Source: Cryomorphaceae bacterium (GTDB lineage: Bacteria > Bacteroidota > Bacteroidia > Flavobacteriales > BACL11). Taken from it: 15,411 nucleotides of DNA. This document shows positions 6,806 to 14,719 of the stretch, one piece after another. The stretch spans positions 1 to 15,411 of the forward strand of contig CATIQX010000042.1 in NCBI GenBank assembly GCA_949531795.1. The letters run 5' to 3'. Positions within the stretch are counted from its first letter, which is position 1, and the number at the start of each line of letters is the position of its first letter. The notes below the pieces were generated by a model that was given only the letters and a program-made list of their open reading frames with translations, had not been told where the DNA came from and did no database searches. The translations under genes were made by a program, and so were the position numbers.

Positions 6806-8296
6806 TTAATTAAAAATATCTTCTTTTCTTTTTGGTTGTTCAATACCTCTCCAGTTAAAATCTTTTAAGTAACGATTTTTTTCCTCTATATCTAAATAAG
6901 GTGTAGTAGTGGAAATAGGTCTAATTTCATAAGTAACCTCTATCAATTTATTTCCCTTAAAGTAGAGAACCAAATCTGAGCATTCAGAATAATTAAGACC
7001 TATTTTATCTTCAGTATTTTCATCTTTAATAATAAATATACTTTGTCCATTGCCTTTTACATCTATACGTCTCATTTTATTATTTGTAAAATAAGCGATC
7101 ATATTCTTTCCTTTTATTTGGTTATAATCCAAAGTATCCTCTTTTGAAATAATCATAGGGTTAGGTTTTAAAAACATAAAAGATATTTTTCCTTTATGCA
7201 CTAAAAATTGTAAGCTGTCAGCTGTTATTTGAAAATCATCTGACCATAGTATAGGATTTTTAAACATTTCAACTAATGAATCTGTAAAGTTGTAGCTTAA
7301 AGAATCACATTTTCCTTGAAAGTCTGTTTTAAAAAATTTTACTTTATCATGTGCTAATATTTTTTTTTCTCCTTCTTTCTGTTGTGAAATAAATTGTTTG
7401 GCATGCATAAATAAGGTGTCGCCTTCGAATAGTAGTTTTAGCATAGGATTTTCTCTAATAATCACTATTTCTTCTGATTCAAAATATTCAGCAATTCCTC
7501 CATAAACAGTCATATTTTCTATTGTATCAATAAGTTCAACATTACTAAATGCCTTTCCATATTGCTTATTTTTATTATAATATAAACTATCACCTTTTAA
7601 TAAATAATTTTCAGTTTTAATATAAGAGTTTTCTCTAAATTGAGCTACGTCAGTTTTTGTATTATACCAGCCATTTTCACAATAAATAGTTTTGTTATTA
7701 GAAATAATTAAGGATGGGCCAAAAAAGTAAGTAATCTCATTATTAGAGTTATAGTGCATATTTTCAGTAAGTATTTTATAATCCTTATTTATTACAACTA
7801 CTGAATCCTTAAAAATAAAACTATGAATATTTGAATGATATGAACCCCTCTTAGAATTAATTACTTTTTCATGATCAATAATTTTTCCTTGGTTTGGGTA
7901 CGAGGCTATGTTTGTACTTAAATTATAAAGTATTTGCTCAGTTCTTAATGTCATATTTTTGTCAATAAGAACTACATCTCCCGTTATATCGGCTTTATTT
8001 TTTAAACCAAAATAGGTGAGTTTTTCTCCAGTAAGTGTAATACTATCTCCTTGATTAATTTTAATATCACCAAAGGCTTTCATTTTATTTTCAGAAATAT
8101 AATGATGAGCAGAGTCACAAGTCATTATAGCGTTGTTGTGCAAGAAGGAAACATTACCAATTAAACGCCAATAATCAGGGTGAATATTTGCATTAGCAAA
8201 TGTGTTGTCAGCATTTAAAATCTCTATTTTCTTACTTTCTTGAGCAATAAGCTTCATACTCAATAATAATAGTGAAATATGAAATAGAATTTTCAA
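6806..8296 (-). CDS. OstA-like (LptA/LptD N-domain type) outer-membrane biogenesis protein, TTG start
   Basis: A 496-residue exported protein built of repeated OstA-type beta-jellyroll units, for example ANIHPDYWRLIGNVSFLHNN, MKAFGDIKINQGDSITLTG and ADITGDVVLIDKNMTLRTEQ. The C-terminal tail NRYLKDFNWRGIEQP is typical of the Bacteroidota OstA-like family. LptA/OstA domains form a periplasmic beta-strand bridge carrying lipopolysaccharide, and the same role is inferred here. The best start is TTG at 8296. An in-frame TAA (8302-8300) lies two codons upstream, and from TTG the protein gains a clear signal peptide (KILFHISLLLLSMKLIAQ). Beginning at the first ATG, codon 14, would destroy it. It follows purA by 3 bases and precedes the PLP enzyme by 23. 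Confidence 0.88.
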   Translation of the reverse strand: MKILFHISLLLLSMKLIAQESKKIEILNADNTFANANIHPDYWRLIGNVSFLHNNAIMTCDSAHHYISENKMKAFGDIKINQGDSITLTGEKLTYFGLKNKADITGDVVLIDKNMTLRTEQILYNLSTNIASYPNQGKIIDHEKVINSKRGSYHSNIHSFIFKDSVVVINKDYKILTENMHYNSNNEITYFFGPSLIISNNKTIYCENGWYNTKTDVAQFRENSYIKTENYLLKGDSLYYNKNKQYGKAFSNVELIDTIENMTVYGGIAEYFESEEIVIIRENPMLKLLFEGDTLFMHAKQFISQQKEGEKKILAHDKVKFFKTDFQGKCDSLSYNFTDSLVEMFKNPILWSDDFQITADSLQFLVHKGKISFMFLKPNPMIISKEDTLDYNQIKGKNMIAYFTNNKMRRIDVKGNGQSIFIIKDENTEDKIGLNYSECSDLVLYFKGNKLIEVTYEIRPISTTTPYLDIEEKNRYLKDFNWRGIEQPKRKEDIFN

Positions 8297-8299
8297 ATC

Positions 8300-9559
8300 T
8301 TATCTGTAAAGTGTTTGCTTTCTATCGGGTCCAACTGATACTATTGTAATAGGAGTTTTTAAAACTTCTTCTAACCAAGCTATATAGTTATGAACCTCTT
8401 TAGGAGCTTGTGATAAGCTTTCCAATTGCATTAAATCCATATCCCAACCGTTTAGTTCTTTATAAATAGGGGTAAGATTTTCATTATCTTCAAATGGCAA
8501 GTAATCAATTTGCTTTCCATTCAATTCATAGTGAGTACAGGCCTTAATTGTGTCAATTCCTGACAATACATCAGCTTTCATCATCATTAACTGTGTTACA
8601 CCATTAATGTTAATTGCATATTTTAAGGCAGGAATATCAATCCAACCACATCTTCTTGCGCGTCCAGTAGTAGATCCAAATTCATTTCCTACTTTTGCTA
8701 ATTTATCTCCAATTTCATCAAACAACTCTGAGGGAAAAGGGCCGCTACCCACTCTAGTACAGTAAGCCTTAAAAATTCCAAATACTTCTCCAATTTTATT
8801 TGGAGCAATTCCTAAACCTGTACAAGCACCGGCGGTAATTGTGTTAGATGAAGTAACAAAAGGGTAGGATCCAAAATCTATATCCAATAATGCGCCTTGA
8901 GCACCTTCAGCCAATATCTTTTTATTATTTTTTAAAGCATTATGTATATAGTGCTCACTTTCAATGTGATCAAAACTTTTTAGGGTGACTAATGAATCAA
9001 ACCAATCTTTTTCTAATTTTTCTAATTCATATTCAAAGTCATAAAAATTAAGTAACTGAATATGTTTTTGTTTTAACTTTTCATATCTAGTATTAAAGTC
9101 TACAGCAGAAATATCACCAACTCTAAGTCCATTACGGCCTGTCTTGTCCATGTAAGTTGGACCAATGCCTTTTAAAGTAGAACCAATTTTTTGTTTTCCT
9201 TTTGCCTTTTCACTAGCAGCATCTAACAGCTTATGAGTAGGTAATATAAGATGTGCCTTTTTAGAAATCAATAACTCTGACATTGGAATTTTAAGAGCTT
9301 TAATATCAATTATTTCTTTTTCAAAAATTACAGGATCAATTACAACACCATTTCCAATTAAGTTAACAACTCCAGGATGAAATATTCCTGATGGAATAGT
9401 ATGTAATACATGCTTTATTCCGTCAAATTCAAGAGTATGACCAGCATTTGGTCCACCTTGAAAACGAGCAATGATGTCATACTTTGATGTTAATACGTCT
9501 ACTATCTTTCCTTTTCCCTCATCTCCCCACTGGAGTCCTAATAAAACATCTGCTTTCAT
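8300..9559 (-). CDS. purA: Adenylosuccinate synthetase
   Basis: Cytoplasmic GTP-dependent enzyme that joins aspartate to IMP to give adenylosuccinate, the first committed step to AMP. The 419-residue length is normal. Key motifs are intact: GLQWGDEGKGKIVD (residues 8-21) with catalytic D13, FQGGPNAGHTL with catalytic H41, KGIGPTYMDKTGRNGLRVGD in the IMP-binding region, GSTTGRARRCGWID, and the nucleotide-base motif MMKADVLSGID. It lies between the Fur-family gene (17-base gap) and the OstA-like gene (3-base gap), so it is probably co-transcribed. PurA of other bacteria is inhibited by ppGpp (established). That makes the nearby alarmone enzyme functionally relevant. Confidence 0.98.
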   Translation of the reverse strand: MKADVLLGLQWGDEGKGKIVDVLTSKYDIIARFQGGPNAGHTLEFDGIKHVLHTIPSGIFHPGVVNLIGNGVVIDPVIFEKEIIDIKALKIPMSELLISKKAHLILPTHKLLDAASEKAKGKQKIGSTLKGIGPTYMDKTGRNGLRVGDISAVDFNTRYEKLKQKHIQLLNFYDFEYELEKLEKDWFDSLVTLKSFDHIESEHYIHNALKNNKKILAEGAQGALLDIDFGSYPFVTSSNTITAGACTGLGIAPNKIGEVFGIFKAYCTRVGSGPFPSELFDEIGDKLAKVGNEFGSTTGRARRCGWIDIPALKYAININGVTQLMMMKADVLSGIDTIKACTHYELNGKQIDYLPFEDNENLTPIYKELNGWDMDLMQLESLSQAPKEVHNYIAWLEEVLKTPITIVSVGPDRKQTLYR

Positions 9560-9576
9560 TAATTATTTTGAAATTA

Positions 9577-10035
9577 CTAGTTATTTATCTTTATTTGACA
9601 CTCCTGACATAAGCCATATAAATTAAGTGCATGTCTACTTATTTTAAATTTCATGCTTTCTTCAATTACATTCTTAATTCCCTGTATTGTAGGGTCGCAA
9701 AACTCTATTACCTTATCACAACTTGTACATATTAAATGATCGTGCTGACGATTAGAATATGATTTTTCGTATTGTGCTTGTGCTTTACCAAATTGATGCT
9801 TTCTAATCAAATGACAATCTATTAAAAGTACAACAGTATTATAAAGTGTAGCGCGACTTACACGATAATTTTTATTTTTCATTTGAATATACATTGACTC
9901 AATGTCAAAATGACCTTCAAACTCATAAATTTCTTTTAGAATTGCATAGCGCTCAGGTGTTTTCCTTTGCTTGTTAACATTTAGATATTCAGTAAATATC
10001 TCTGTAACTGTTTCAATTATATTTTTGTTTGACAC
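9577..10035 (-). CDS. Fur-family metal-responsive transcriptional regulator (start re-assigned to GTG)
   Basis: About 152 residues (SNKNIIETVTEIFTEYL at the N-terminus). It has a winged helix with the Fur recognition segment YRVSRATLYNTVVLL (57-71), followed by a dimerisation and metal domain: HDHLICTSCDKVIEFCDP with C103-x2-C106, and HALNLYGLCQECQ with C143-x2-C146. The four cysteines suggest a structural zinc site. The histidines H98, H100 and H135 are candidates for the sensory site. Fur, PerR and Zur cannot be separated from this alone. An open frame extends to a TTG at 10056, but I prefer GTG at 10035 because family members begin here and a TAnnTTTG element overlaps the TTG. Downstream, purA begins 17 bases away. 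Confidence 0.88.
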   Translation of the reverse strand: MSNKNIIETVTEIFTEYLNVNKQRKTPERYAILKEIYEFEGHFDIESMYIQMKNKNYRVSRATLYNTVVLLIDCHLIRKHQFGKAQAQYEKSYSNRQHDHLICTSCDKVIEFCDPTIQGIKNVIEESMKFKISRHALNLYGLCQECQIKINN

Positions 10036-10053
10036 AAATAATTTATTAAGAAA

Positions 10054-10061
10054 CAAAAATA
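10054..10061 (-). promoter_or_regulatory. Probable internal -7 promoter element for the Fur-family gene
   Basis: On the minus strand this reads TATTTTTG, matching TAnnTTTG, inside the 55-76 base gap after rel, the widest in the six-gene run. Transcription would start near 10048, about 12 bases before the GTG start. The element overlaps the alternative TTG codon (10056-10054), which argues that TTG is not used. I saw no -33 TTG at the right spacing, and the region is AT-rich enough for a chance match. Confidence 0.42.
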
Positions 10062-10111
10062 TAAAAAATTGGTATTTAGTTAAGGTAAATACTTAATAAT
10101 GATTGAGAAAT

Positions 10112-12313
10112 TTAGTTGTGTTTATAAGTTCGGGTAATTGAGGTAATAGCTTCGACCTTTTGGAGTTTAGTAGTTAGATCTTTTAGGAATGCAACATTAT
10201 GTACTTTTAAGGTTATAATTCCTTCAAATACGCCATCATCACTTGTTATGTTTATTGATTTTATATTTACATTCATTTGATTAGATATAATCTGAGTGAC
10301 TTTGTTCATAAGCCCTAAACTATCTATTCCCTTAATGTTTATTGTAGCAATAAAATCAATTTCATCTTTGTTAACCCATTTAGATTTTAGAATTCGGTAA
10401 GCATAATTCGCTCTTAACTGTATCGCATTTGGACAATCTGACCTATGAATTTTTATACCGTCGACAACGGTCAGAAATCCAAATATAGAATCACCAGGAA
10501 TTGGGTTACAGCACTTTGCCATTGCATAGTCCAATACTTCATCGTCATCATTAAAAACAATCAATTTTCTATCAACTTTAACTTTAGTTAGAAAAACAGG
10601 AGGGCCGTAGATCTTATTCTTGATAGTTTGATACCATCCCCTAGTTTTAAGTTTTGAAAATTGTTTTATTTCAGTATTACTAATTGCCCCAGTACCAAAT
10701 CTAAAGTATAATTCTAAAGATGTGCCAGCATTAAAGTGTTTTATAAGCTCAGTTTCTGTTTGCTTAGAAAATTTAATTTTTAAGTGTCGTAATTTGCGCT
10801 CTGCAATTTCTTTTCCAATTTTAGAAATTCTTTTTTTATCTTCTTTTAAGGCTGATTTTATTTTTGACTTTGCTCTAGAAGTGATGACAAATCTAAGCCA
10901 ATCCTTTCGTGGTCTTTGTTTACTTGATGTTATCACTTCTACTTGATTCCCACTATTTAATTGATGACTTAAAGAAACTAGTTTACTATTTACTTTTACA
11001 CCCATACATTTTAGACCTACGTCTGTATGTATTGAAAAAGCAAAATCAAGAGCTGTAGCTCCTTTAGGTAAAGTTTTTAAGTCGCCACCTGGAGTAAATA
11101 CATAGATTTCACCAGAATATAAATTTAATTTAAAATCATCTATAAAATCAATTGCATCTGTTTCAGGATTTTCTAAAAGTTCACGTATGTTATCAATCCA
11201 TACATCTAATGAATTCTCCTTACTTCCCTCTTGTTTGTATTTCCAATGAGCAGCATATCCTTTTTCTGCAATCTCATCCATTCTTCTGCTTCTTATTTGT
11301 ACTTCAACCCATTTCCCGTCATCGCCCATTACTGTAGTATGTAAAGATTCGTATCCATTGGCTTTAGAAGTAGAGATCCAATCTCTTAATCGATCTGGAT
11401 TTGGTTTATAAAAATCAGTAACAATTGAATATACTTTCCAGCAATCCGATTTTTCATTTTCGGGAGTCGAATCAACTATAACTCGAATTGCAAATTTGTC
11501 AAATACATTATCAAAATTAACTCCTTTACTTACTATTTTATTTCTAATAGAAAAAATAGATTTTGGCCTTCCTTTGATTGAAAAATCTAAGCTATTCTCT
11601 TTTAGTTTATTTCTAATAGGTCTGCAGAATTTTCCAATATATTTTGTTCTTTCTTCTTTGGTTTCATTTAAGCCTACAGCAATTGCCTTATAAACTTCTG
11701 GTTTAGTAAATTTAAGACCTAAATCCTCCATTTCCGTTTTTATCGAATATAGACCTAGTCTGTGAGCTAATGGTGCATAAAGATAAAGTGTCTCTGATGC
11801 TATTTTTAGTTGCTTTGCTTTAGTCATAGCATCTAAAGTCCTCATGTTGTGTAGCCTGTCAGCTAGCTTTATCAATATGACTCTAACATCATCGGAAAGT
11901 GTAAGAAGCATTTTTCTAAAATTTTCAGCTTGCATTGATACATTTTTATCAAATACGTCCTGAATTTTAGTTAAACCATCAATTATTTTAGAGACTTTTT
12001 TGCCAAATAATTTTTCTATATCACTTAAAGTATAATTAGTGTCTTCAACAACATCATGCAAAAGTGCACATATAATTGAAGTTGTTCCAAGACCAATTTC
12101 CTTTGCTGCAATATGTGCAACAGCAATAGGATGATAAATATAAGGTTCTCCAGATTTTCTACGCATATTTTTGTGCGCTTCAACAGCGAGATTAAATGCT
12201 GCTCTTATTTCTTTTTTGTCTTCCTTATTTGTTTTGTCTGCACATGCACGCAATAGCGATTTATACTTATTAAGTATTTCCTTTTTTTCCTTTTCAAAAT
12301 CAATTGGATGCAT
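10112..12313 (-). CDS. rel: Bifunctional (p)ppGpp synthetase/hydrolase (RelA/SpoT, Rel type)
   Basis: A full-length 733-residue long RSH enzyme that makes and degrades the stringent-response alarmone (p)ppGpp. The domain order is canonical. The HD hydrolase at about 40-190 has its metal and catalytic residues intact (H61, H86-D87, E90-D91, D152, N156 in LIKLADRLHNMRT), so hydrolysis is expected. The synthetase at about 240-360 has RLRDWISTSKANGYESLHT and EVQIRSRRMDEIAE with catalytic-type E337, so synthesis is also expected. TGS spans about 400-465. The conserved cysteine/zinc-finger domain contains CCNPIPGDSIFGFLT and HRSDCPNA (601-629). ACT occupies about 655-730. It starts 7 bases after the glyA stop, so it is almost certainly in the same transcript. 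Confidence 0.97.
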   Translation of the reverse strand: MHPIDFEKEKKEILNKYKSLLRACADKTNKEDKKEIRAAFNLAVEAHKNMRRKSGEPYIYHPIAVAHIAAKEIGLGTTSIICALLHDVVEDTNYTLSDIEKLFGKKVSKIIDGLTKIQDVFDKNVSMQAENFRKMLLTLSDDVRVILIKLADRLHNMRTLDAMTKAKQLKIASETLYLYAPLAHRLGLYSIKTEMEDLGLKFTKPEVYKAIAVGLNETKEERTKYIGKFCRPIRNKLKENSLDFSIKGRPKSIFSIRNKIVSKGVNFDNVFDKFAIRVIVDSTPENEKSDCWKVYSIVTDFYKPNPDRLRDWISTSKANGYESLHTTVMGDDGKWVEVQIRSRRMDEIAEKGYAAHWKYKQEGSKENSLDVWIDNIRELLENPETDAIDFIDDFKLNLYSGEIYVFTPGGDLKTLPKGATALDFAFSIHTDVGLKCMGVKVNSKLVSLSHQLNSGNQVEVITSSKQRPRKDWLRFVITSRAKSKIKSALKEDKKRISKIGKEIAERKLRHLKIKFSKQTETELIKHFNAGTSLELYFRFGTGAISNTEIKQFSKLKTRGWYQTIKNKIYGPPVFLTKVKVDRKLIVFNDDDEVLDYAMAKCCNPIPGDSIFGFLTVVDGIKIHRSDCPNAIQLRANYAYRILKSKWVNKDEIDFIATINIKGIDSLGLMNKVTQIISNQMNVNIKSINITSDDGVFEGIITLKVHNVAFLKDLTTKLQKVEAITSITRTYKHN

Positions 12314-12320
12314 GATATAA

Positions 12321-13592
12321 TTAAGCGAAAATAGGGTATTTATTCATCAATACATTTACTGATTTCTTAACATCATTAATTACAATTTCATTTTCATAGT
12401 TCATTATTACTTTATCAATTAATTCTACTATGTAAGGGATTGTTTCTTCATTCACACCTCTAGTAGTAATTGCAGGAGTTCCAACTCTAATACCAGAAGT
12501 TATAAAAGGAGATTGAGTGTCAAAAGGAACCATATTTTTATTTGCTGTAATGTCAGCGAGAACTAAAGCATTTTCCGCATCCTTTCCTGTTATATTTTTA
12601 TTTCTTAGATCAATAAGCATACAATGATTTTCAGTTCCTCCTGAAATAATTTTATAATCTCTTTTTATAAATTCCTCTGCCATTAGTTTAGCATTCTTTA
12701 ATACTTGTTTACTATAAGTTTTAAACTCTGGTTTTAAAGCTTCACCAAAAGCAATAGCTTTGGCAGCTATAACATGTTCCAACGGGCCACCTTGTGATCC
12801 TGGAAATACTCCTGAATTTAGAATTGCAGACATCATTCTAGTTTTTCCTTTTGGTGTTTTTAATCCCCACGGGTTTTCAAAATCTTTACCCATCATTATC
12901 ATTCCTCCTCTTGGACCTCTTAAGGTTTTATGAGTTGTTGTAGTTAAAATATGACAATGAGGTGCAGGGTCATTTAGTAATTTAGCTGCAATTAGTCCTG
13001 AAGGATGTGCAATATCACCCAATAAAACAGCACCTACTTTATCAGCAATCTGTCTAAAACGAGCATAATCCCAATCTTGAGAATAAGCTGAACCACCACA
13101 AATAATTAACTTAGGTTGTTCAATAATAGCAATTTCTTCTAACTTGTTGTAATCTACTTTACCAGTAGACTGCTCAACATTATAGAATGAGGTAGTGTAT
13201 AGTTTACCTGAAAAATTAACAGGAGAGCCATGTGTCAAATGTCCACCATGTGAGAGGTTGAATCCTAATATTTTATCGCCTGCATTTAAACAAGCTAAAA
13301 ATACAGCTGAGTTGGCTTGAGATCCTGAATGAGGTTGCACATTTGCATACTCAACTCCAAATAATTCTTTAGCTCTATCAATTGCTAATTGCTCAACTTT
13401 ATCTACCACTTCACATCCTCCATAATACCTTTTACCAGGGTATCCTTCAGCATATTTATTAGTTAAACATGAACCGAGAGCTTCCATTACTTCATCACTA
13501 ACAAAGTTTTCTGAAGCAATTAATTCAATACCATTTCTTTGCCTTTTATCTTCTTTTTCAATTAAATCAAAAATTATTTGATCGTTTTTCAT
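12321..13592 (-). CDS. glyA: Serine hydroxymethyltransferase
   Basis: Cytoplasmic PLP enzyme that interconverts serine and glycine with tetrahydrofolate and 5,10-methylene-THF, feeding purine and thymidylate synthesis. The 423-residue length is normal. It opens with DLIEKEDKRQRNGIELIASENF. The PLP lysine is K222 in TTTTHKTLRGPRGG. D193 and H196 lie in LLGDIAHPSG, and the substrate-carboxylate arginine lies in SGIRVGTPAITTRG. All landmarks are intact. It is first of six minus-strand genes, separated by 7 bases from rel and divergent from the flavoprotein gene across 54 bases. A TAnnTTTG element lies 39 bases upstream of the ATG. Confidence 0.98.
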   Translation of the reverse strand: MKNDQIIFDLIEKEDKRQRNGIELIASENFVSDEVMEALGSCLTNKYAEGYPGKRYYGGCEVVDKVEQLAIDRAKELFGVEYANVQPHSGSQANSAVFLACLNAGDKILGFNLSHGGHLTHGSPVNFSGKLYTTSFYNVEQSTGKVDYNKLEEIAIIEQPKLIICGGSAYSQDWDYARFRQIADKVGAVLLGDIAHPSGLIAAKLLNDPAPHCHILTTTTHKTLRGPRGGMIMMGKDFENPWGLKTPKGKTRMMSAILNSGVFPGSQGGPLEHVIAAKAIAFGEALKPEFKTYSKQVLKNAKLMAEEFIKRDYKIISGGTENHCMLIDLRNKNITGKDAENALVLADITANKNMVPFDTQSPFITSGIRVGTPAITTRGVNEETIPYIVELIDKVIMNYENEIVINDVKKSVNVLMNKYPIFA

Positions 13593-13630
13593 CTGATAAT
13601 TTATTTAAATTTATATTTTCGTGAACGCAA

Positions 13631-13638
13631 CAAATGTA
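13631..13638 (-). promoter_or_regulatory. Probable -7 promoter element for glyA and the downstream run
   Basis: On the minus strand this reads TACATTTG, matching TAnnTTTG, in the 54-base gap between glyA and the divergent flavoprotein gene. The predicted transcript would start near 13625, with a leader of about 33 bases. No clear -33 TTG is present. Its upstream half would overlap the first codons of the plus-strand gene. On the plus strand only a one-mismatch element (TATATTTT, 13612-13619) is visible for the opposite direction. Confidence 0.5.
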
Positions 13639-13646
13639 TATATTTT

Positions 13647-14600
13647 ATGAATAGAATAAACGAACTTTTTGGAATAAAATACCCAATTATTCAAGGTGGT
13701 ATGATATGGTGTAGTGGCTGGGAATTGGCCTCTGCTGTAAGTAATGCAGGTGGATTAGGCTTAATTGGCTCAGGATCAATGTATCCAGATGTTTTAAGGT
13801 TACAGATTAGAAGATGTAAACAGATGACAGACAAACCTTTTGGTGTAAATATTCCACTTTTATATCCTGATATTGAAGAGCATATAAGCATAATAATTGA
13901 AGAAGGAGTTAGAGTCGTATTTACTTCAGCAGGAAATCCTAAGAAATACACTTCAAGACTGCAAAAACATGGAATTAAAGTTGTTCATGTTATTGCAAAT
14001 AAGAGGTTCGCATTAAAATCTATTGAAGCTGGAGTAGATGCAATTGTTGCGGAAGGATTTGAAGCTGGAGGACATAATGGAATAGAAGAAATTACCACAA
14101 TGTGCTTAATACCTATGATTAAAGATCTAATTAATATCCCAATAATAGCAGCCGGAGGAATAGCTAGTGGTCGAGCTATGTTAGCTGCAATTGCACTTGG
14201 AGCTGATGCTGTGCAGATAGGAAGCAGGTTTATAGCATCTAATGAATGTTCTGCGCATATTAACTTTAAAAATAAAGTAGTTAGCGCTGATGAAGGAGAA
14301 ACCGATTTAACTTTAAAGGAATTAACAGCAGTTCGTTTAATGAAAAATAAATTTTATAATCAAATACAAGAAGCTTATGCTAATAATGCTAATACAGAAG
14401 ATTTAAAAATGTTATTAGGAAAGGGGAGAGCAAAAAAAGGTATGTTTGAGGGAGATTTAGAAGAAGGGGAGCTGGAAGTTGGTCAGGTTTCAGCAATGAT
14501 AAATAAAATTATGCCTGTTGCTGAAATCATTAAAGAAATTACTGATGAATATGAGTTTGAAAGAATGAAAATAATATCTCTTAAAAACTTTAAATTATAG
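13647..14600 (+). CDS. FMN-dependent oxidoreductase of the FabK / nitronate monooxygenase family
   Basis: A 317-residue TIM-barrel flavoprotein. I chose the ATG at 13647 (MNRINELFGIKYPIIQGGM). A longer frame from 13578 would overlap the glyA start and add a non-family leader. FMN-site and active-site landmarks: IIQGGMIW (14-21), SNAGGLGLIGSGS (32-44), AEGFEAGGHNG with H143 as the conserved catalytic-type histidine, IIAAGGIASGRAM (166-178) and AVQIGSRFIAS (188-198). The segment VFTSAGNPKKYTSRLQKHGIKVV closely resembles FabK enoyl-ACP reductases, so a role in fatty-acid synthesis is possible. Related sequences are usually annotated as nitronate monooxygenase. Sequence alone does not settle which. 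It is divergent from glyA and stands alone on its strand. Confidence 0.9.
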   Translation: MNRINELFGIKYPIIQGGMIWCSGWELASAVSNAGGLGLIGSGSMYPDVLRLQIRRCKQMTDKPFGVNIPLLYPDIEEHISIIIEEGVRVVFTSAGNPKKYTSRLQKHGIKVVHVIANKRFALKSIEAGVDAIVAEGFEAGGHNGIEEITTMCLIPMIKDLINIPIIAAGGIASGRAMLAAIALGADAVQIGSRFIASNECSAHINFKNKVVSADEGETDLTLKELTAVRLMKNKFYNQIQEAYANNANTEDLKMLLGKGRAKKGMFEGDLEEGELEVGQVSAMINKIMPVAEIIKEITDEYEFERMKIISLKNFKL

Positions 14601-14691
14601 AATTTTTTAAATAATAAATGATATATCTCTCAACACAAGCGTGATGTAAAACTTAGTCATTTTTTTGATAATTTCATATTATTAATTTTTG

Positions 14692-14699
14692 TAAATTTG
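14692..14699 (+). promoter_or_regulatory. Probable -7 promoter element for the secreted-protein gene
   Basis: This reads TAAATTTG, matching TAnnTTTG, in the 119-base gap between the flavoprotein and secreted-protein genes. A TTTG lies upstream at 14664-14667 with 24 bases between, slightly beyond the usual spacing. Transcription would start near 14704, giving a leader of about 16 bases before the ATG at 14720. The rest of the gap is AT-rich, with no clear terminator hairpin. Confidence 0.5.
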
Positions 14700-14719
14700 T
14701 AAAATTATAATTTAACAAC

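Noticed and set aside
10088..10111. Possible Fur box near the end of rel (ACTTAATAATGATTGAGAA)
   Set aside because: The two halves match poorly, so it is not good enough to call autoregulation.
13578..13646. Longer start for the FabK/NMO gene (extra 23 residues)
   Set aside because: It would overlap the glyA start and adds a leader unlike the family. The ATG at 13647 begins exactly at the conserved N-terminus.
14601..14719. Terminator or small RNA after the flavoprotein gene
   Set aside because: There is a T-run at 14660-14666, but the only stem leading to it is about 3 base pairs. The palindrome GATATATC is trivial in AT-rich DNA.
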